From Haloarchaeobius sp. HME9146 (GTDB taxonomy: Archaea > Halobacteriota > Halobacteria > Halobacteriales > Natrialbaceae), in contig NZ_JAODVR010000001.1 of assembly GCF_025399835.1 (NCBI RefSeq), positions 2,976,001 through 3,040,000 on the forward strand: 64,000 bases of DNA, in the 5' to 3' direction. The translations under genes were made by a program, and so were the position numbers. The notes beneath the pieces were generated by a model. The model saw only the letters and a list, made by a program, of their open reading frames with translations, had not been told where the DNA came from and did no database searches. Positions 42,620-51,320 of the stretch are shown here, one piece after another (position 1 is the first letter of the stretch; each line of letters starts with the position of its first letter).

Positions 42620-43552
42620 ATGGAGAGTCTCAACCGGATGGCCATCGAGCTCGTCGACGAGGCCATCGACTTCGCGGAGGTACTCGATATCGGGGCGTAC
42701 GAACTGGAGAACGAGGCGACGGTCCTCGACTTCGGCGTGGATTTCCACGGTGGCGTCGAGGCCGGCGTCCTCCTCGCGGAGATACAGACGGGCGGCCTCG
42801 CGACCGTCCAGTCCCGGATGGGCGAGGTGGCGGGCGCGCCGATGCGCTACGTCGACGTGACGACCGACCACCCCGAGCTGGCCCTGCTGTGCTCGCAGAA
42901 GGCCGGCTGGGAGGTCAGCGTCGAGGACTTCGAGGGGCTCGGGAGCGGCCCGGCCCGCGCCCTCGTCGGCACCGAGGACGTGTTCCAGCGCGTCGGCTAC
43001 CACGACGCCTTCGACCTCACCGTCCTGACCATCGAGGCCGACGCGCTTCCGGGCGAGGCCGTCGCCGAGCACGTCGCGGACCTGACCGAGACGAACACCT
43101 CGAGCACCTTCCTCGCCGGCTTCCGGACCGCCAGCCTCGCGGGCAGCATCAGCATCGGTGCCCGGGCCGCCGAACTGGCCGCGTTCCGGCTCTCGGAACT
43201 GGGCTACGACCCGCTGAACCTCGTCTCGGTCTCGGGCACCGCCCCGGTCGCCCCGGTCGCCGCCTCGGAGGAGGAGGCCATGGCCCGGACCAACGACGCC
43301 CTGGCCTACGGCGGGCAGGTCACCCTCACCGTCGAGGAGGACTTCGACCGCTTCGACGAGGTCGTCTCGACCGCCAACGAGCAGTACGGCGAGCCGTTCG
43401 CCGAGATATTCGAGGAGATCGACTGGGACTTCCACGAGCTCGACGAGAGCGTGTTCGCCCCGGCGCAGATCACGGTCGACGTGCTGGGCGGCCCGACCCA
43501 CGTCTTCGGGGAGACGGACGAGGAGCTGCTGGCCGAGTCGTTCGGACTGTGA
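42620..43552 (+). CDS. mch: methenyltetrahydromethanopterin cyclohydrolase
   Basis: 310 residues, family length. Interconverts methenyl- and formyl-pterin. Visible: MAIELVDEAIDFAEVL, the YVDVTTDHPELALLCSQKAGW region, and the DPLNLVSVSGTAPVAPVA segment typical of Mch. Haloarchaea are not methanogens, so it probably serves C1-folate flow together with GcvT and ThyX; that link is inference. Its TGA overlaps the GTG start of the next gene. Confidence 0.93.
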   Translation: MESLNRMAIELVDEAIDFAEVLDIGAYELENEATVLDFGVDFHGGVEAGVLLAEIQTGGLATVQSRMGEVAGAPMRYVDVTTDHPELALLCSQKAGWEVSVEDFEGLGSGPARALVGTEDVFQRVGYHDAFDLTVLTIEADALPGEAVAEHVADLTETNTSSTFLAGFRTASLAGSISIGARAAELAAFRLSELGYDPLNLVSVSGTAPVAPVAASEEEAMARTNDALAYGGQVTLTVEEDFDRFDEVVSTANEQYGEPFAEIFEEIDWDFHELDESVFAPAQITVDVLGGPTHVFGETDEELLAESFGL

Positions 43553-44037
43553 AGTTCAAACACGTTCCCCCAGCGCCCGACTCGCTCGACTTCGTCGAGA
43601 CAGCCCAGCGCGCCGTCCCCCTGGTCCCGGGCAGCGAGGACGACTGCTGTGCCCGCATGCTCCAGCGCACGGACCTCGTCAGCCGCGATCAGGCCGCGAC
43701 GTGGCTGACGTTCCTTCGGGGGGTCGGCCTCGCCGAGGAAGGGCCGAGCGGGTTCAGCCGCATCCGCCAGGAACCGACCCGAGAGCACCTCCAGACGGCG
43801 TTTCTGGAGGGTGTCTTCGGCGCGACCGACGTGCTCGACATCCTCCGTGATGCCGACGAACCACTCTCGGCCGACGAGGTGTTCGCCCGCTACCGCGACG
43901 ACGTGCCCCAGTGGGAGCGCCACAAGAACCCCAACACGTGGGAGGAGGTCTGGACCGAGAAGGTCGAGTACGAACTGGACTGGCTGGTGCTGCTGGGCCT
44001 CGCAGAGCGGACCGGGGACGGCTACCGAGCCGACTGA
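43549..44037 (+). CDS. conserved protein coupled to mch, unknown function
   Basis: 162 residues starting at a GTG that overlaps the mch stop (GTGA). N-terminal KFKHVPPAPDSLDFVETAQRAVPLVPGSEDDC, then a helical, winged-helix-like C-terminal half (residues about 75-160) with VEYELDWLVLLGLAERTGDGYRAD. A possible metal or DNA binder; no catalytic motif. Co-translated with mch, which suggests a related job. Confidence 0.75.
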   Translation: MKFKHVPPAPDSLDFVETAQRAVPLVPGSEDDCCARMLQRTDLVSRDQAATWLTFLRGVGLAEEGPSGFSRIRQEPTREHLQTAFLEGVFGATDVLDILRDADEPLSADEVFARYRDDVPQWERHKNPNTWEEVWTEKVEYELDWLVLLGLAERTGDGYRAD

Positions 44038-44068
44038 TTTATCCTACCGCCGGGTGCAGTATCCACCG

Positions 44069-44749
44069 ATGCCCGCTCCCGTCGATACCGTCCTGTTCGA
44101 CCTCGACGACACGCTCTGTTCGTACCGACGCACGGTCCCCGAGATGCTCGACCTCGCCTTCGAGACCGTCGGGGTCGACCCGTTCTTCGAGGCGACCGAC
44201 TACTACGCGCGCTACGACGAGTTCGTGACGGACGCATCGGGGATGCATGAACTGCGCGAGCAGTGCTTCGCCAGCCTGGCGGCGGACGCCGGCAGGGACC
44301 CCGACCTCGGCCGTGAACTCGCCACGGTCTACGACGCGGAGCGCGACCAGTCGAACGTGGAACCGCTCCCCGGCGCTGCCGAGGCGGTCTCGTCCCTCGC
44401 GACCGACCACCGGCTCGCGGTCGTCACCAACGGGTCCCCCGAGATGCAGTCACAGAAACTCGGTGCCCTCCCCTTCGCCGACGCGTTCGAGCACGTCGTC
44501 CACGCCGGCTACGACACGCCCGCGAAACCCGCGCCCGACGCGTTCCACCGCGTCCTCGACCTGCTCGGGAGCGAGGCCGACAGCACGGTTCACGTCGGGA
44601 ACTCGCTGCGCTCGGACGTGGCCGGGGCGCAGGCTGCCGGAGTCCGTGCCGCGTGGCTCGCGGTGGATGGCGGGAGCCCGGGAGCGGACTCGCCGACGCC
44701 GGAGTACGTGCTCGGTTCGCTTGCCGAACTGACCGACCCGCCCTGGTAG
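44069..44749 (+). CDS. HAD-family hydrolase
   Basis: 226 residues from the ATG at 44069. Motif I FDLDDTLCSY (nucleophile Asp), motif II VVTNGSP, motif III Lys in TPAKPAPDAF, motif IV HVGNSLRSDVAGAQAAG. Cap domain helical between I and II. Phosphatase of a small metabolite; substrate unknown. 31 nt behind the previous gene, probably same transcript. Confidence 0.9.
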   Translation: MPAPVDTVLFDLDDTLCSYRRTVPEMLDLAFETVGVDPFFEATDYYARYDEFVTDASGMHELREQCFASLAADAGRDPDLGRELATVYDAERDQSNVEPLPGAAEAVSSLATDHRLAVVTNGSPEMQSQKLGALPFADAFEHVVHAGYDTPAKPAPDAFHRVLDLLGSEADSTVHVGNSLRSDVAGAQAAGVRAAWLAVDGGSPGADSPTPEYVLGSLAELTDPPW

Positions 44750-44768
44750 TCGGACGGCCCGACGCCAC

Positions 44769-45719
44769 TCACTGGATCTCGATGCGGTGCCACGTCGATT
44801 CCGCCCGCTCGACCAGTCGCTCGATTCGCTCCTGCATCGGGGGATGGGTCGCCAGCAGTCGCGTGAGCGTCCCTTCCTCTGTCCCGTGGATGTAGAGCGA
44901 CGACAGTAACCCGCCCGGGGGCTCCGAGGCGCGTTCGATGCGCGCCAGCGCCCGGGCGAGTGCCATCGGTTTCTCCGTCACCGCGACCGCCCGGTCGTCG
45001 GCCGCGATCTCCCGCCGCCGGGAGTGTGCTCGAAGCGCCAACGTCAACACCAGCATCACGACCATCACGGCCGAGGCCACCTGCGCGTGGGTGCGGGAGA
45101 GATGCTGGCTGAACGGGCGCGGGCGCTCCCCGCGGACCCAGCGCAATGCTCGTCGGAACCCGGCGACGAACAGCCCGACCGGAAGCAACAGCAGGAAGAC
45201 GAAGCCGCTGAGGGTCTGGGCGACGCTGAATCCCAGCGTCTGCACCAGGCTGTCGCGGCTCTCGATGTGGGCGAGTTCGTGCGCGACGATGGTCTCCATT
45301 TCGTCCAGCGAGAGCAGGCGGAAGAGGCTCGCGTCGAGGACGACGACCCCGCGCTTTCTGCCACCCAGCGCGAGCGCGTTCGGGGCGTGCATCCGCGCGA
45401 TGAGTACCTGCGGGCGCTCGATATCCATCCGCTCGCTCAGCCGGTCGACCCGGGCGTGAAGCTGGGGGGCGCGCTCTCTGGGCAGGGCGACCGCGTCGAG
45501 CGACGAGAGGAGCCGTGCAGTGCCTCCGCGATAGCTCGCGTAGCCGAAGACGAGCGACGACCCGAGCAGGGCGGCGGCGAACAGCACCGGGTCGGGGCGG
45601 CTGAGCCAGAGCGAGGTGGCGACCTCGACCAGCAGCGAGCCCACCAGCAGATAGAGCGCGACGAGGACCACCCCGGTCAGCGCCATGTAGAAGCGAACGG
45701 CTGGTGAGCGACGGTCCAT
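44769..45719 (-). CDS. M48-family (HtpX-like) membrane zinc protease
   Basis: 316 residues. Two N-terminal membrane helices, catalytic HELAHIESRD with zinc His residues, two more helices, and a later ASEPPGGLLSSLYIHG / LLATHPPMQERI region typical of HtpX. Active site faces the cytosol in HtpX; quality control of membrane proteins is the expected role. Convergent with the HAD gene. Confidence 0.92.
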   Translation of the reverse strand: MDRRSPAVRFYMALTGVVLVALYLLVGSLLVEVATSLWLSRPDPVLFAAALLGSSLVFGYASYRGGTARLLSSLDAVALPRERAPQLHARVDRLSERMDIERPQVLIARMHAPNALALGGRKRGVVVLDASLFRLLSLDEMETIVAHELAHIESRDSLVQTLGFSVAQTLSGFVFLLLLPVGLFVAGFRRALRWVRGERPRPFSQHLSRTHAQVASAVMVVMLVLTLALRAHSRRREIAADDRAVAVTEKPMALARALARIERASEPPGGLLSSLYIHGTEEGTLTRLLATHPPMQERIERLVERAESTWHRIEIQ

Positions 45720-45805
45720 TCGTGCCAGCGACTAGGACGCCAGCAAAAAAACATGTATCGGGCGACCGAAACGCTCCCGGTCAGGGGTGCTGGGTCGGCC
45801 GCAGG

Positions 45806-47455
45806 TCACTCCCGATAGACGTTCGTGACCGTCCCGACGCCCTTGGACTGGCCCTCGCGGAAGACGAAGCGCTGGCCCTCCTCGACCATGTAGGGCCTGA
45901 ACTTGAACCGGACGCGGGTGCGGCCCTTGTCGCCGGGCAGGAGCCGTCCCTCCTCGGGTGAGAATATGGAGGCTTCGCTGATGGTCTCGAGGTGGACGAC
46001 CGGCTCGTAGCCGTCGCCGATGCGGGTCGGGTGGTTGAGCACCATCACCTCGGCGTCGAACTCGCGGACCGTCGCCGGTTCACTGTCGCGGGGGACCAGC
46101 GCCATCCCGCGCTCTATCTCGTTCTCGGCGACGCCCTTGAGCGCGATACCGACGATGCGGCCCGCCTTGGCCTCGTCGACGCGGTGGTAGTGCATCTCGA
46201 TGGACCGGGCCTCGACCTCGCGCCAGGAGCCGTCGGGCATCGGGCCGAGCAGGAGTTCGTCCCCGGCCTCTATCTCCCCGGACATGATGGTCCCGGAGGC
46301 GACCGCACCGACCCCGGTGACGGAGTAGGTCCGGTCGATGTACATGCGGAAGTCACCCTCGACGCCGGCGGTCTTCGGGAGGCGCTCGAACAGCTCGTCG
46401 AGGGTGTCGAGGCCGTCCATCGTGACCGAACTGGTCGTGAGGATGGGGACGACCACGTCGCTGATCTCCTCGACGGCGGCGTCGACCCCGTGGCGGTCGA
46501 CCCGCAGGGGCGTCTTGCCCACGTCGCGGAGCAGGCGCTCGACCTCGCGTTCGACCTCCTCCAGGCGCTCCTCGTCGACGATGTCCTTCTTCGTCAAGAC
46601 GACGATGGTCGGAAGGTCCGTCGCGAGCAGGACGCCGAGGTGTTCACGAGTGGTCTTCGTCGGCCCGTCGTCGGCCGCGACCGTCAGCAGGCCGTAGTCG
46701 AGCTTCTGCCCGACCAGCCCCCGAATCGTGGTCCGGAGCCACGGCTCGTGGCCGACCGTGTCGACGAACGAGACGAGCCGGTCGGACTCCGTCACGATGC
46801 GGGCCCGGTCCTGCTTGCGGTGCGGGTTGTTCATGTGGACCGGGCCGTCGTCGTTGAAGCCGTAGACCGCGTAGGAGAGGTCCGCGGACAGCCCGCGCTC
46901 GACCTCGTGTGGCTTCACGTCCAGGTAACTGCGGGTCGCCCCGTCGCCGTTGTCCGGTTGTCCGGTGACGAGCGACCCGACCAGCGTGGACTTCCCGTGG
47001 TCGACGTGGCCGGCGGTCCCGACCACGATGTGCTCGTCGTCGGTCTCCAGCACGCCACCTTCGCGGATTTCGGCGACGCCGACGATACCGCGCTCTCTGG
47101 CGTCTGTGTGGTCACCGCGTGTCCCACGGTGGGCCCCGTCGTCGGTGACGCCCCACGTCTGGACGTTCTCGATGTGGGCACCGGCCTCCTCGGCGAGCAG
47201 GCTCAACACGTCCATCGTCTCCGAGAACACGTCAGGTTCGATACCGGCGAGGCCACCGTCGTCTGTGACACCGACCACGTACATCGCCTGGCCGTCGCCA
47301 GAGAGGACGCGGTGGCGCAGTTGCGCCGCCAGGCTCTCTCGCCGGCCATCGGCGAGGTGGACGTCCTTCGTAAGTCGCTCCTTGAACTCGACGTTGCCGC
47401 CCTCTTGCTCACCGCGTTCGAGGGCTTGCTCCAACACGGCCCGGTCAGGGCTCAT
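45806..47455 (-). CDS. GTPBP1/2-like translational GTPase
   Basis: 549 residues. N-terminal domain (1-135) has GGNVEFKERL and GQAMYVVGVTDDGGLAGI as in GTPBP1/2. GTPase: G1 GTAGHVDHGKST (about 145), G3 DTVGHE, G4 TKKD. Domains 2 and 3 follow as in EF-Tu. GTPBP1/2 relatives act in mRNA or ribosome surveillance in eukaryotes; the archaeal function is open. A GGAGGT site precedes the ATG. Confidence 0.9.
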   Translation of the reverse strand: MSPDRAVLEQALERGEQEGGNVEFKERLTKDVHLADGRRESLAAQLRHRVLSGDGQAMYVVGVTDDGGLAGIEPDVFSETMDVLSLLAEEAGAHIENVQTWGVTDDGAHRGTRGDHTDARERGIVGVAEIREGGVLETDDEHIVVGTAGHVDHGKSTLVGSLVTGQPDNGDGATRSYLDVKPHEVERGLSADLSYAVYGFNDDGPVHMNNPHRKQDRARIVTESDRLVSFVDTVGHEPWLRTTIRGLVGQKLDYGLLTVAADDGPTKTTREHLGVLLATDLPTIVVLTKKDIVDEERLEEVEREVERLLRDVGKTPLRVDRHGVDAAVEEISDVVVPILTTSSVTMDGLDTLDELFERLPKTAGVEGDFRMYIDRTYSVTGVGAVASGTIMSGEIEAGDELLLGPMPDGSWREVEARSIEMHYHRVDEAKAGRIVGIALKGVAENEIERGMALVPRDSEPATVREFDAEVMVLNHPTRIGDGYEPVVHLETISEASIFSPEEGRLLPGDKGRTRVRFKFRPYMVEEGQRFVFREGQSKGVGTVTNVYRE

Positions 47456-47589
47456 ACCTCCGGGTTAGGAGACAGGTGGCAAAAGACTTCTCGTCTTATG
47501 ACAATTGTTATCACATTACGGTCTGAGGAATCTGGAGAACCATCCAGTCCACCGGGTATCCCGGGGCACGGACAGGGAATCGCCCCGAC

Positions 47590-48165
47590 TCACCAGTCGT
47601 CTTTGAGGCGTTCGTACGCCGCGTTCACCCGTTTGAACGCATCCTCGTCCCCGTCCGGGGTGTCCGGGTGGACCTCCTTGACCTTCTCACGGTACGCCTC
47701 CCGAATCTTTTCTTCGTCGGCGTCACCCCGCAGGCCGAGCGTCGAGAGGGCCTCTTTCCGGGTCGGGCCGTCGTCCATCCGGGTTCCGCGTCGCTGGCGA
47801 CGCTGTCGGCGACGGCCGCTGTCGGAGACGCGGCCAGCCTGTCGGAACCGGTCGCGCCGGCGGCGCTCCTCCGCGGCCCGTCGTGCCTCGCGGGCGAACC
47901 GGCTTCGGCCGCCGCGGGCGCCCTCTCTGGCCTTCTGCTCGGCGGTTCGGCGGCGCTCGCCGGGGGCGTCGGCGTACGTCCCGCCGGCCACCTTCTCATG
48001 GAGTTTCCCGCTCGCCTGGAACCACATGAAGTAGGTGGTGGCGGCGAACGGGAGCGCGACCCCGAGGACGAAGAACTCGCGCGTGACGATGGCCACGACC
48101 GCGAGCACCGTCGTCAGGCCGGCGAAGACGGCGGCCAACCCGAACAGCAGTGGCGAATCTCGCAC
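47590..48165 (-). CDS. membrane-anchored J-domain protein
   Basis: 191 residues. Two N-terminal membrane helices (about 7-28, 32-50), a very basic Arg-rich linker (70-125), then a C-terminal J-domain (about 135-190) with the invariant HPD. It should recruit DnaK to the membrane. Unusual order (J-domain last) but known for DjlA/TerB-like membrane J proteins. Confidence 0.88.
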   Translation of the reverse strand: MRDSPLLFGLAAVFAGLTTVLAVVAIVTREFFVLGVALPFAATTYFMWFQASGKLHEKVAGGTYADAPGERRRTAEQKAREGARGGRSRFAREARRAAEERRRRDRFRQAGRVSDSGRRRQRRQRRGTRMDDGPTRKEALSTLGLRGDADEEKIREAYREKVKEVHPDTPDGDEDAFKRVNAAYERLKDDW

Positions 48166-48287
48166 GCTGTGACTCTATGTGCCACGCTACCCTAAACGAC
48201 TCGGTGGAGTGCAGGATACGGGGTGGCCGCGCGGTCGCTGGCACCGCAGGCCGAGCACTCAAGAGGCAGGGTGTGCTATCTTCTCAC

Positions 48288-48461
48288 ATGAGCGTCGCAG
48301 GCCTCTGCCAGATCTGCGAGGAAGCCCGCGCACGCCAGCACTGCAACCGCTGTGGGGCGATGGTCTGTCAGAACCACTTCGACCGCGAGCACGGGATGTG
48401 CCTCGACTGTGCGCGCCGGGCGGACCCCAGCGGGGTCGAGGGCGACACCTACCAGCTCTGA
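48288..48461 (+). CDS. 57-residue zinc-finger protein
   Basis: From the ATG at 48288. Four metal pairs: CQIC, CNRC, C-x3-H and CLDC, a cross-brace (B-box/HIT-like) pattern binding two zinc ions. Unknown partner. The longer frame from 48150 lacks haloarchaeal composition. Confidence 0.75.
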   Translation: MSVAGLCQICEEARARQHCNRCGAMVCQNHFDREHGMCLDCARRADPSGVEGDTYQL

Positions 48462-48497
48462 GTCGGCGGGAGTACCGGGGTCGGTGTGGGCGTCGAT

Positions 48498-49304
48498 TCA
48501 GTCGCGGTACTGGTTCAGTCGCGTCTTCAGCCGCCTGGCCGACTGCCCGGCCGCCTGGAAGAACTCCTTCTCGCCGCGAGCGTTCTCGCCGGCGAAGATG
48601 ATACCCCGCGAGGAGTTCACGAGCCCGACTCCGTCAGCGAGTCCGTACTCGACCGCGGCCTCTGCGTCGCCGCCCTGTGCGCCGACCCCAGGGACCAGGA
48701 ACGGGATGTCGGGAACCTGTTCGCGCAGTTCCTCGAGTTCGTCCGGGGTGGTCGCGCCGACGACCAGCCCGACGTTCCCGTGTTCGTTCCAGAGGTCCGC
48801 GAGCGCGGCGACCCGCTCGTACAGGGGCTCGCCGGAGGCGAGTTCGAGGTCCTGCAGGTCCGCGCCACCGGGGTTCGAGGTGCGACAGAGGATGAAGACG
48901 CCCTTGTCGGCCCGCGAGAGGAACGGGTCGAGTGAGTCCCGGCCCATGTACGGGTTCACCGTGATGGCGTCGGCGTAGTCCAGCAACTCGGCGTACTGGC
49001 GGGTCGTGTTCCCAATGTCGGCGCGCTTGGCGTCCAGGAGGACAGGAACGTCCTTCCCGTGGGCGTAGGCGATAGTCTCTCGCAGGGCGGCCCAGCCGTC
49101 ACCGTCCTCGTAGAACGCGGCATTGGGCTTGAAACAGGCCGCGTGCTCGTGCGTCGCGTCGATGATGCGGCGGTTGAACGCCCACCGGGGCAGGTCGTGG
49201 TCCGCGAGGAAGTCGGGAATCCGGGCCGGGTCGGGGTCCAGGCCGACCGAGACGACCGTGTCCTTGTCCCGAATCCGCTGCCCGACGTGCTCGAAGAAGC
49301 TCAT
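48498..49304 (-). CDS. pyrF: orotidine 5'-phosphate decarboxylase
   Basis: 268 residues, type-2 (longer) PyrF. Makes UMP from OMP. Catalytic Asp-Lys-Asp set in LLDAKRADIGNT; phosphate loop in the C-terminal RGIIFAG segment. Last step of pyrimidine synthesis; no other pyr genes nearby. Confidence 0.95.
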   Translation of the reverse strand: MSFFEHVGQRIRDKDTVVSVGLDPDPARIPDFLADHDLPRWAFNRRIIDATHEHAACFKPNAAFYEDGDGWAALRETIAYAHGKDVPVLLDAKRADIGNTTRQYAELLDYADAITVNPYMGRDSLDPFLSRADKGVFILCRTSNPGGADLQDLELASGEPLYERVAALADLWNEHGNVGLVVGATTPDELEELREQVPDIPFLVPGVGAQGGDAEAAVEYGLADGVGLVNSSRGIIFAGENARGEKEFFQAAGQSARRLKTRLNQYRD

Positions 49305-49425
49305 TTGATTGGCGTGGGAGTGGGTCGAATAACAAGGTTGCTATCGCGAGTCGCGGCCGGCACCGCAATATGAGCTATCAGCGCCGCGAATATCGGCTTA
49401 ACCACCGCAGGAGCGTATCCACTGC

Positions 49426-50799
49426 ATGCGACTCGTCCAGGCGCTCATCCCGCACGGAAAGCGAGACGGCGTGCTCGCCGTCCTCGAGCGGGAGGGTATC
49501 GATTACGCCCTGTTCGAGGAGACCGGTCGCGGCGACTTCGAGGCGATGGTCCAGTTCCCGGTGCCGACCAACGGGCTCGAACCCGTCCTGAAGAAACTGC
49601 GAATCGCGGGCATCCGGGAGGACTCCTACACCATCGTCCTCCCCGTCGAACTGGTCATCTCCCGGCAGTTCGAGGCACTCCGCGGGAAGTACGCCGGGCT
49701 CCGCGTCTCGCGGGAAGAACTCAGCGCCCGGGCGTACGACCTCGCCCCCGACAACGAGACGTTCTTCCCGATGCTGTTTCTGAGCACGCTCATCGCTGCG
49801 ACGGGCTTGCTCCAGAACTCCGCGGCGACCATCATCGGGGCGATGGTGGTCGCCCCGCTGATGGGCCCGGCCATCGCGGCCAGCGTCGGGGCCGTCCTCG
49901 AAGACGTTGAACTCGGGAGTCGCGGGATTCACCTCCAGATTACAGGGCTCATCGGGGCCATCGCGCTCGGGTTCCTGGTCGGGGTCGTCGTGCAACAGAC
50001 GGTTCTCGTCGAGCCGGACCTCTCGATCAGGGAGGTCCCCCAGATCATGGAGCGGGTGCGACCCGGTATCCTGTCGCTGGTGCTCGCCCTGGGCTCCGGG
50101 GCAGCCGGGGCCATCAGTATCATGCGGGGGTCCGGGTCGACGCTCGTGGGTGTCGCTATCGCGGTGGCGCTCGTCCCCCCGGCGGCGACCGCCGGTATCG
50201 CACTCTCCTACGGCGAGCCGCTCCTGGCATTCGGTGGGGCGGTGCTCGTCGTCGTCAACCTGCTCGCCATCAACCTCTCGGCGCTCATCCTCTTCTGGCT
50301 CGCGGGCTACCGGCCGGAGCGGCGACTGGATGCCGAGCGGGCGCGAGCCGCCGTCAGGATGCGGACCACGAAGCTCGTCGTGGCCATCGCCGTCCTCACC
50401 GTGCTCCTCGGGGCGGTCACCGTCACGACCCACGAGGTGCAATCGCTGGAGAAGTCGATGATCGCGGACCTCGAAGCGACCTTCGACGCCGGCGAGTACG
50501 GTCGGATGGCCTACCTCGACTCCGACATCGAGTACCTGCCTATCGACCACTTCCTGGGGAAGCCCGTCAGAGCGCGTGTGGTCCTCGGCTACCACGTCGA
50601 CACGCAACCGCCGCCGGGGCTGGCGCACGAACTCGCCGAGCGGCTCGAATCGAAGTACGGTCGGGAGTTCCGGCTGGAGGTCGTGTACGTATCGGGCGAG
50701 CGGTCCTGGGTCCCGCGTGAAGGACCTGGGTCGCCGGAGCAGTCCACGCAGTCACAGCTCACCTGGCGCGAGTTCGAGCCAGCCATCGCCACCGCGTGA
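49426..50799 (+). CDS. TIGR00341/DUF389 membrane protein
   Basis: 457 residues. N-terminal ferredoxin-like domain (1-85, RLVQALIPHGKRDGVLAVL), then about 8 membrane helices with the DUF389 signature LQNSAATIIGAMVVAPLMGPAIA (residues about 130-150) and a C-terminal exported/soluble domain (about 340-457). Function unknown; placed directly before a KhtT/KhtU pair, suggesting an ion-related role (inference). Confidence 0.88.
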   Translation: MRLVQALIPHGKRDGVLAVLEREGIDYALFEETGRGDFEAMVQFPVPTNGLEPVLKKLRIAGIREDSYTIVLPVELVISRQFEALRGKYAGLRVSREELSARAYDLAPDNETFFPMLFLSTLIAATGLLQNSAATIIGAMVVAPLMGPAIAASVGAVLEDVELGSRGIHLQITGLIGAIALGFLVGVVVQQTVLVEPDLSIREVPQIMERVRPGILSLVLALGSGAAGAISIMRGSGSTLVGVAIAVALVPPAATAGIALSYGEPLLAFGGAVLVVVNLLAINLSALILFWLAGYRPERRLDAERARAAVRMRTTKLVVAIAVLTVLLGAVTVTTHEVQSLEKSMIADLEATFDAGEYGRMAYLDSDIEYLPIDHFLGKPVRARVVLGYHVDTQPPPGLAHELAERLESKYGREFRLEVVYVSGERSWVPREGPGSPEQSTQSQLTWREFEPAIATA

Positions 50800-50835
50800 C
50801 GACCTTTATATCCCAGCCGGCCACCATCTTCGGGT

Positions 50836-51318
50836 ATGACGGTGTACGAGACGGACGTTCCTGGGGTCGGCCGCAAGTTCGAGGTCGAACTCGACGGCGG
50901 TGGCCGGCTTGTCGTCCTCATCCACCACGACGGTCGACGTGAGATGTTCCACCGGACGGACCCGGAAGCAGACAGCACTCGAATCGCGAGTCTCTCCGGT
51001 GAGCAGGCGCGCCAGCTCGGTGCGATTCTGGGCGGGGCGTACTTCCAGCCCGTCGAGCTCCAGCAGCCACAGGTGCCCCTCGGCGACGCCATCATCGAGT
51101 GGGTCACCGTCGACGAAGGGTCGACCCTCGAGGGCCAGACGCTCGAGAGCTGTGGCGTCCGGACCGCGACTGGAGCCTCTATCATGGCCATCCAGCGTAA
51201 CGACGAGACCGTCGCGAACCCAGACCCGACGTTCGAACTGCGAGGCGGCGATATCCTCGTCGCCATCGGGACGCGGGAGGAACAGGAGAAGCTCCGTTCG
51301 TTCGTCCACAAGGACTGA
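50836..51318 (+). CDS. KhtT-like regulatory subunit with TrkA-C domain
   Basis: 160 residues. N-terminal KhtT-like domain (VYETDVPGVGRKFEVEL) and C-terminal TrkA-C domain (about 75-160, ending GDILVAIGTREEQEKL). KhtT gates the KhtU K+/H+ antiporter on ligand binding. It ends 2 nt before the antiporter start. Confidence 0.9.
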   Translation: MTVYETDVPGVGRKFEVELDGGGRLVVLIHHDGRREMFHRTDPEADSTRIASLSGEQARQLGAILGGAYFQPVELQQPQVPLGDAIIEWVTVDEGSTLEGQTLESCGVRTATGASIMAIQRNDETVANPDPTFELRGGDILVAIGTREEQEKLRSFVHKD

Positions 51319-51320
51319 CG

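Noticed and set aside
45992-48034. 680-residue plus-strand frame
   Set aside because: Antisense to the GTPBP1-like GTPase with clear G1-G4 motifs.
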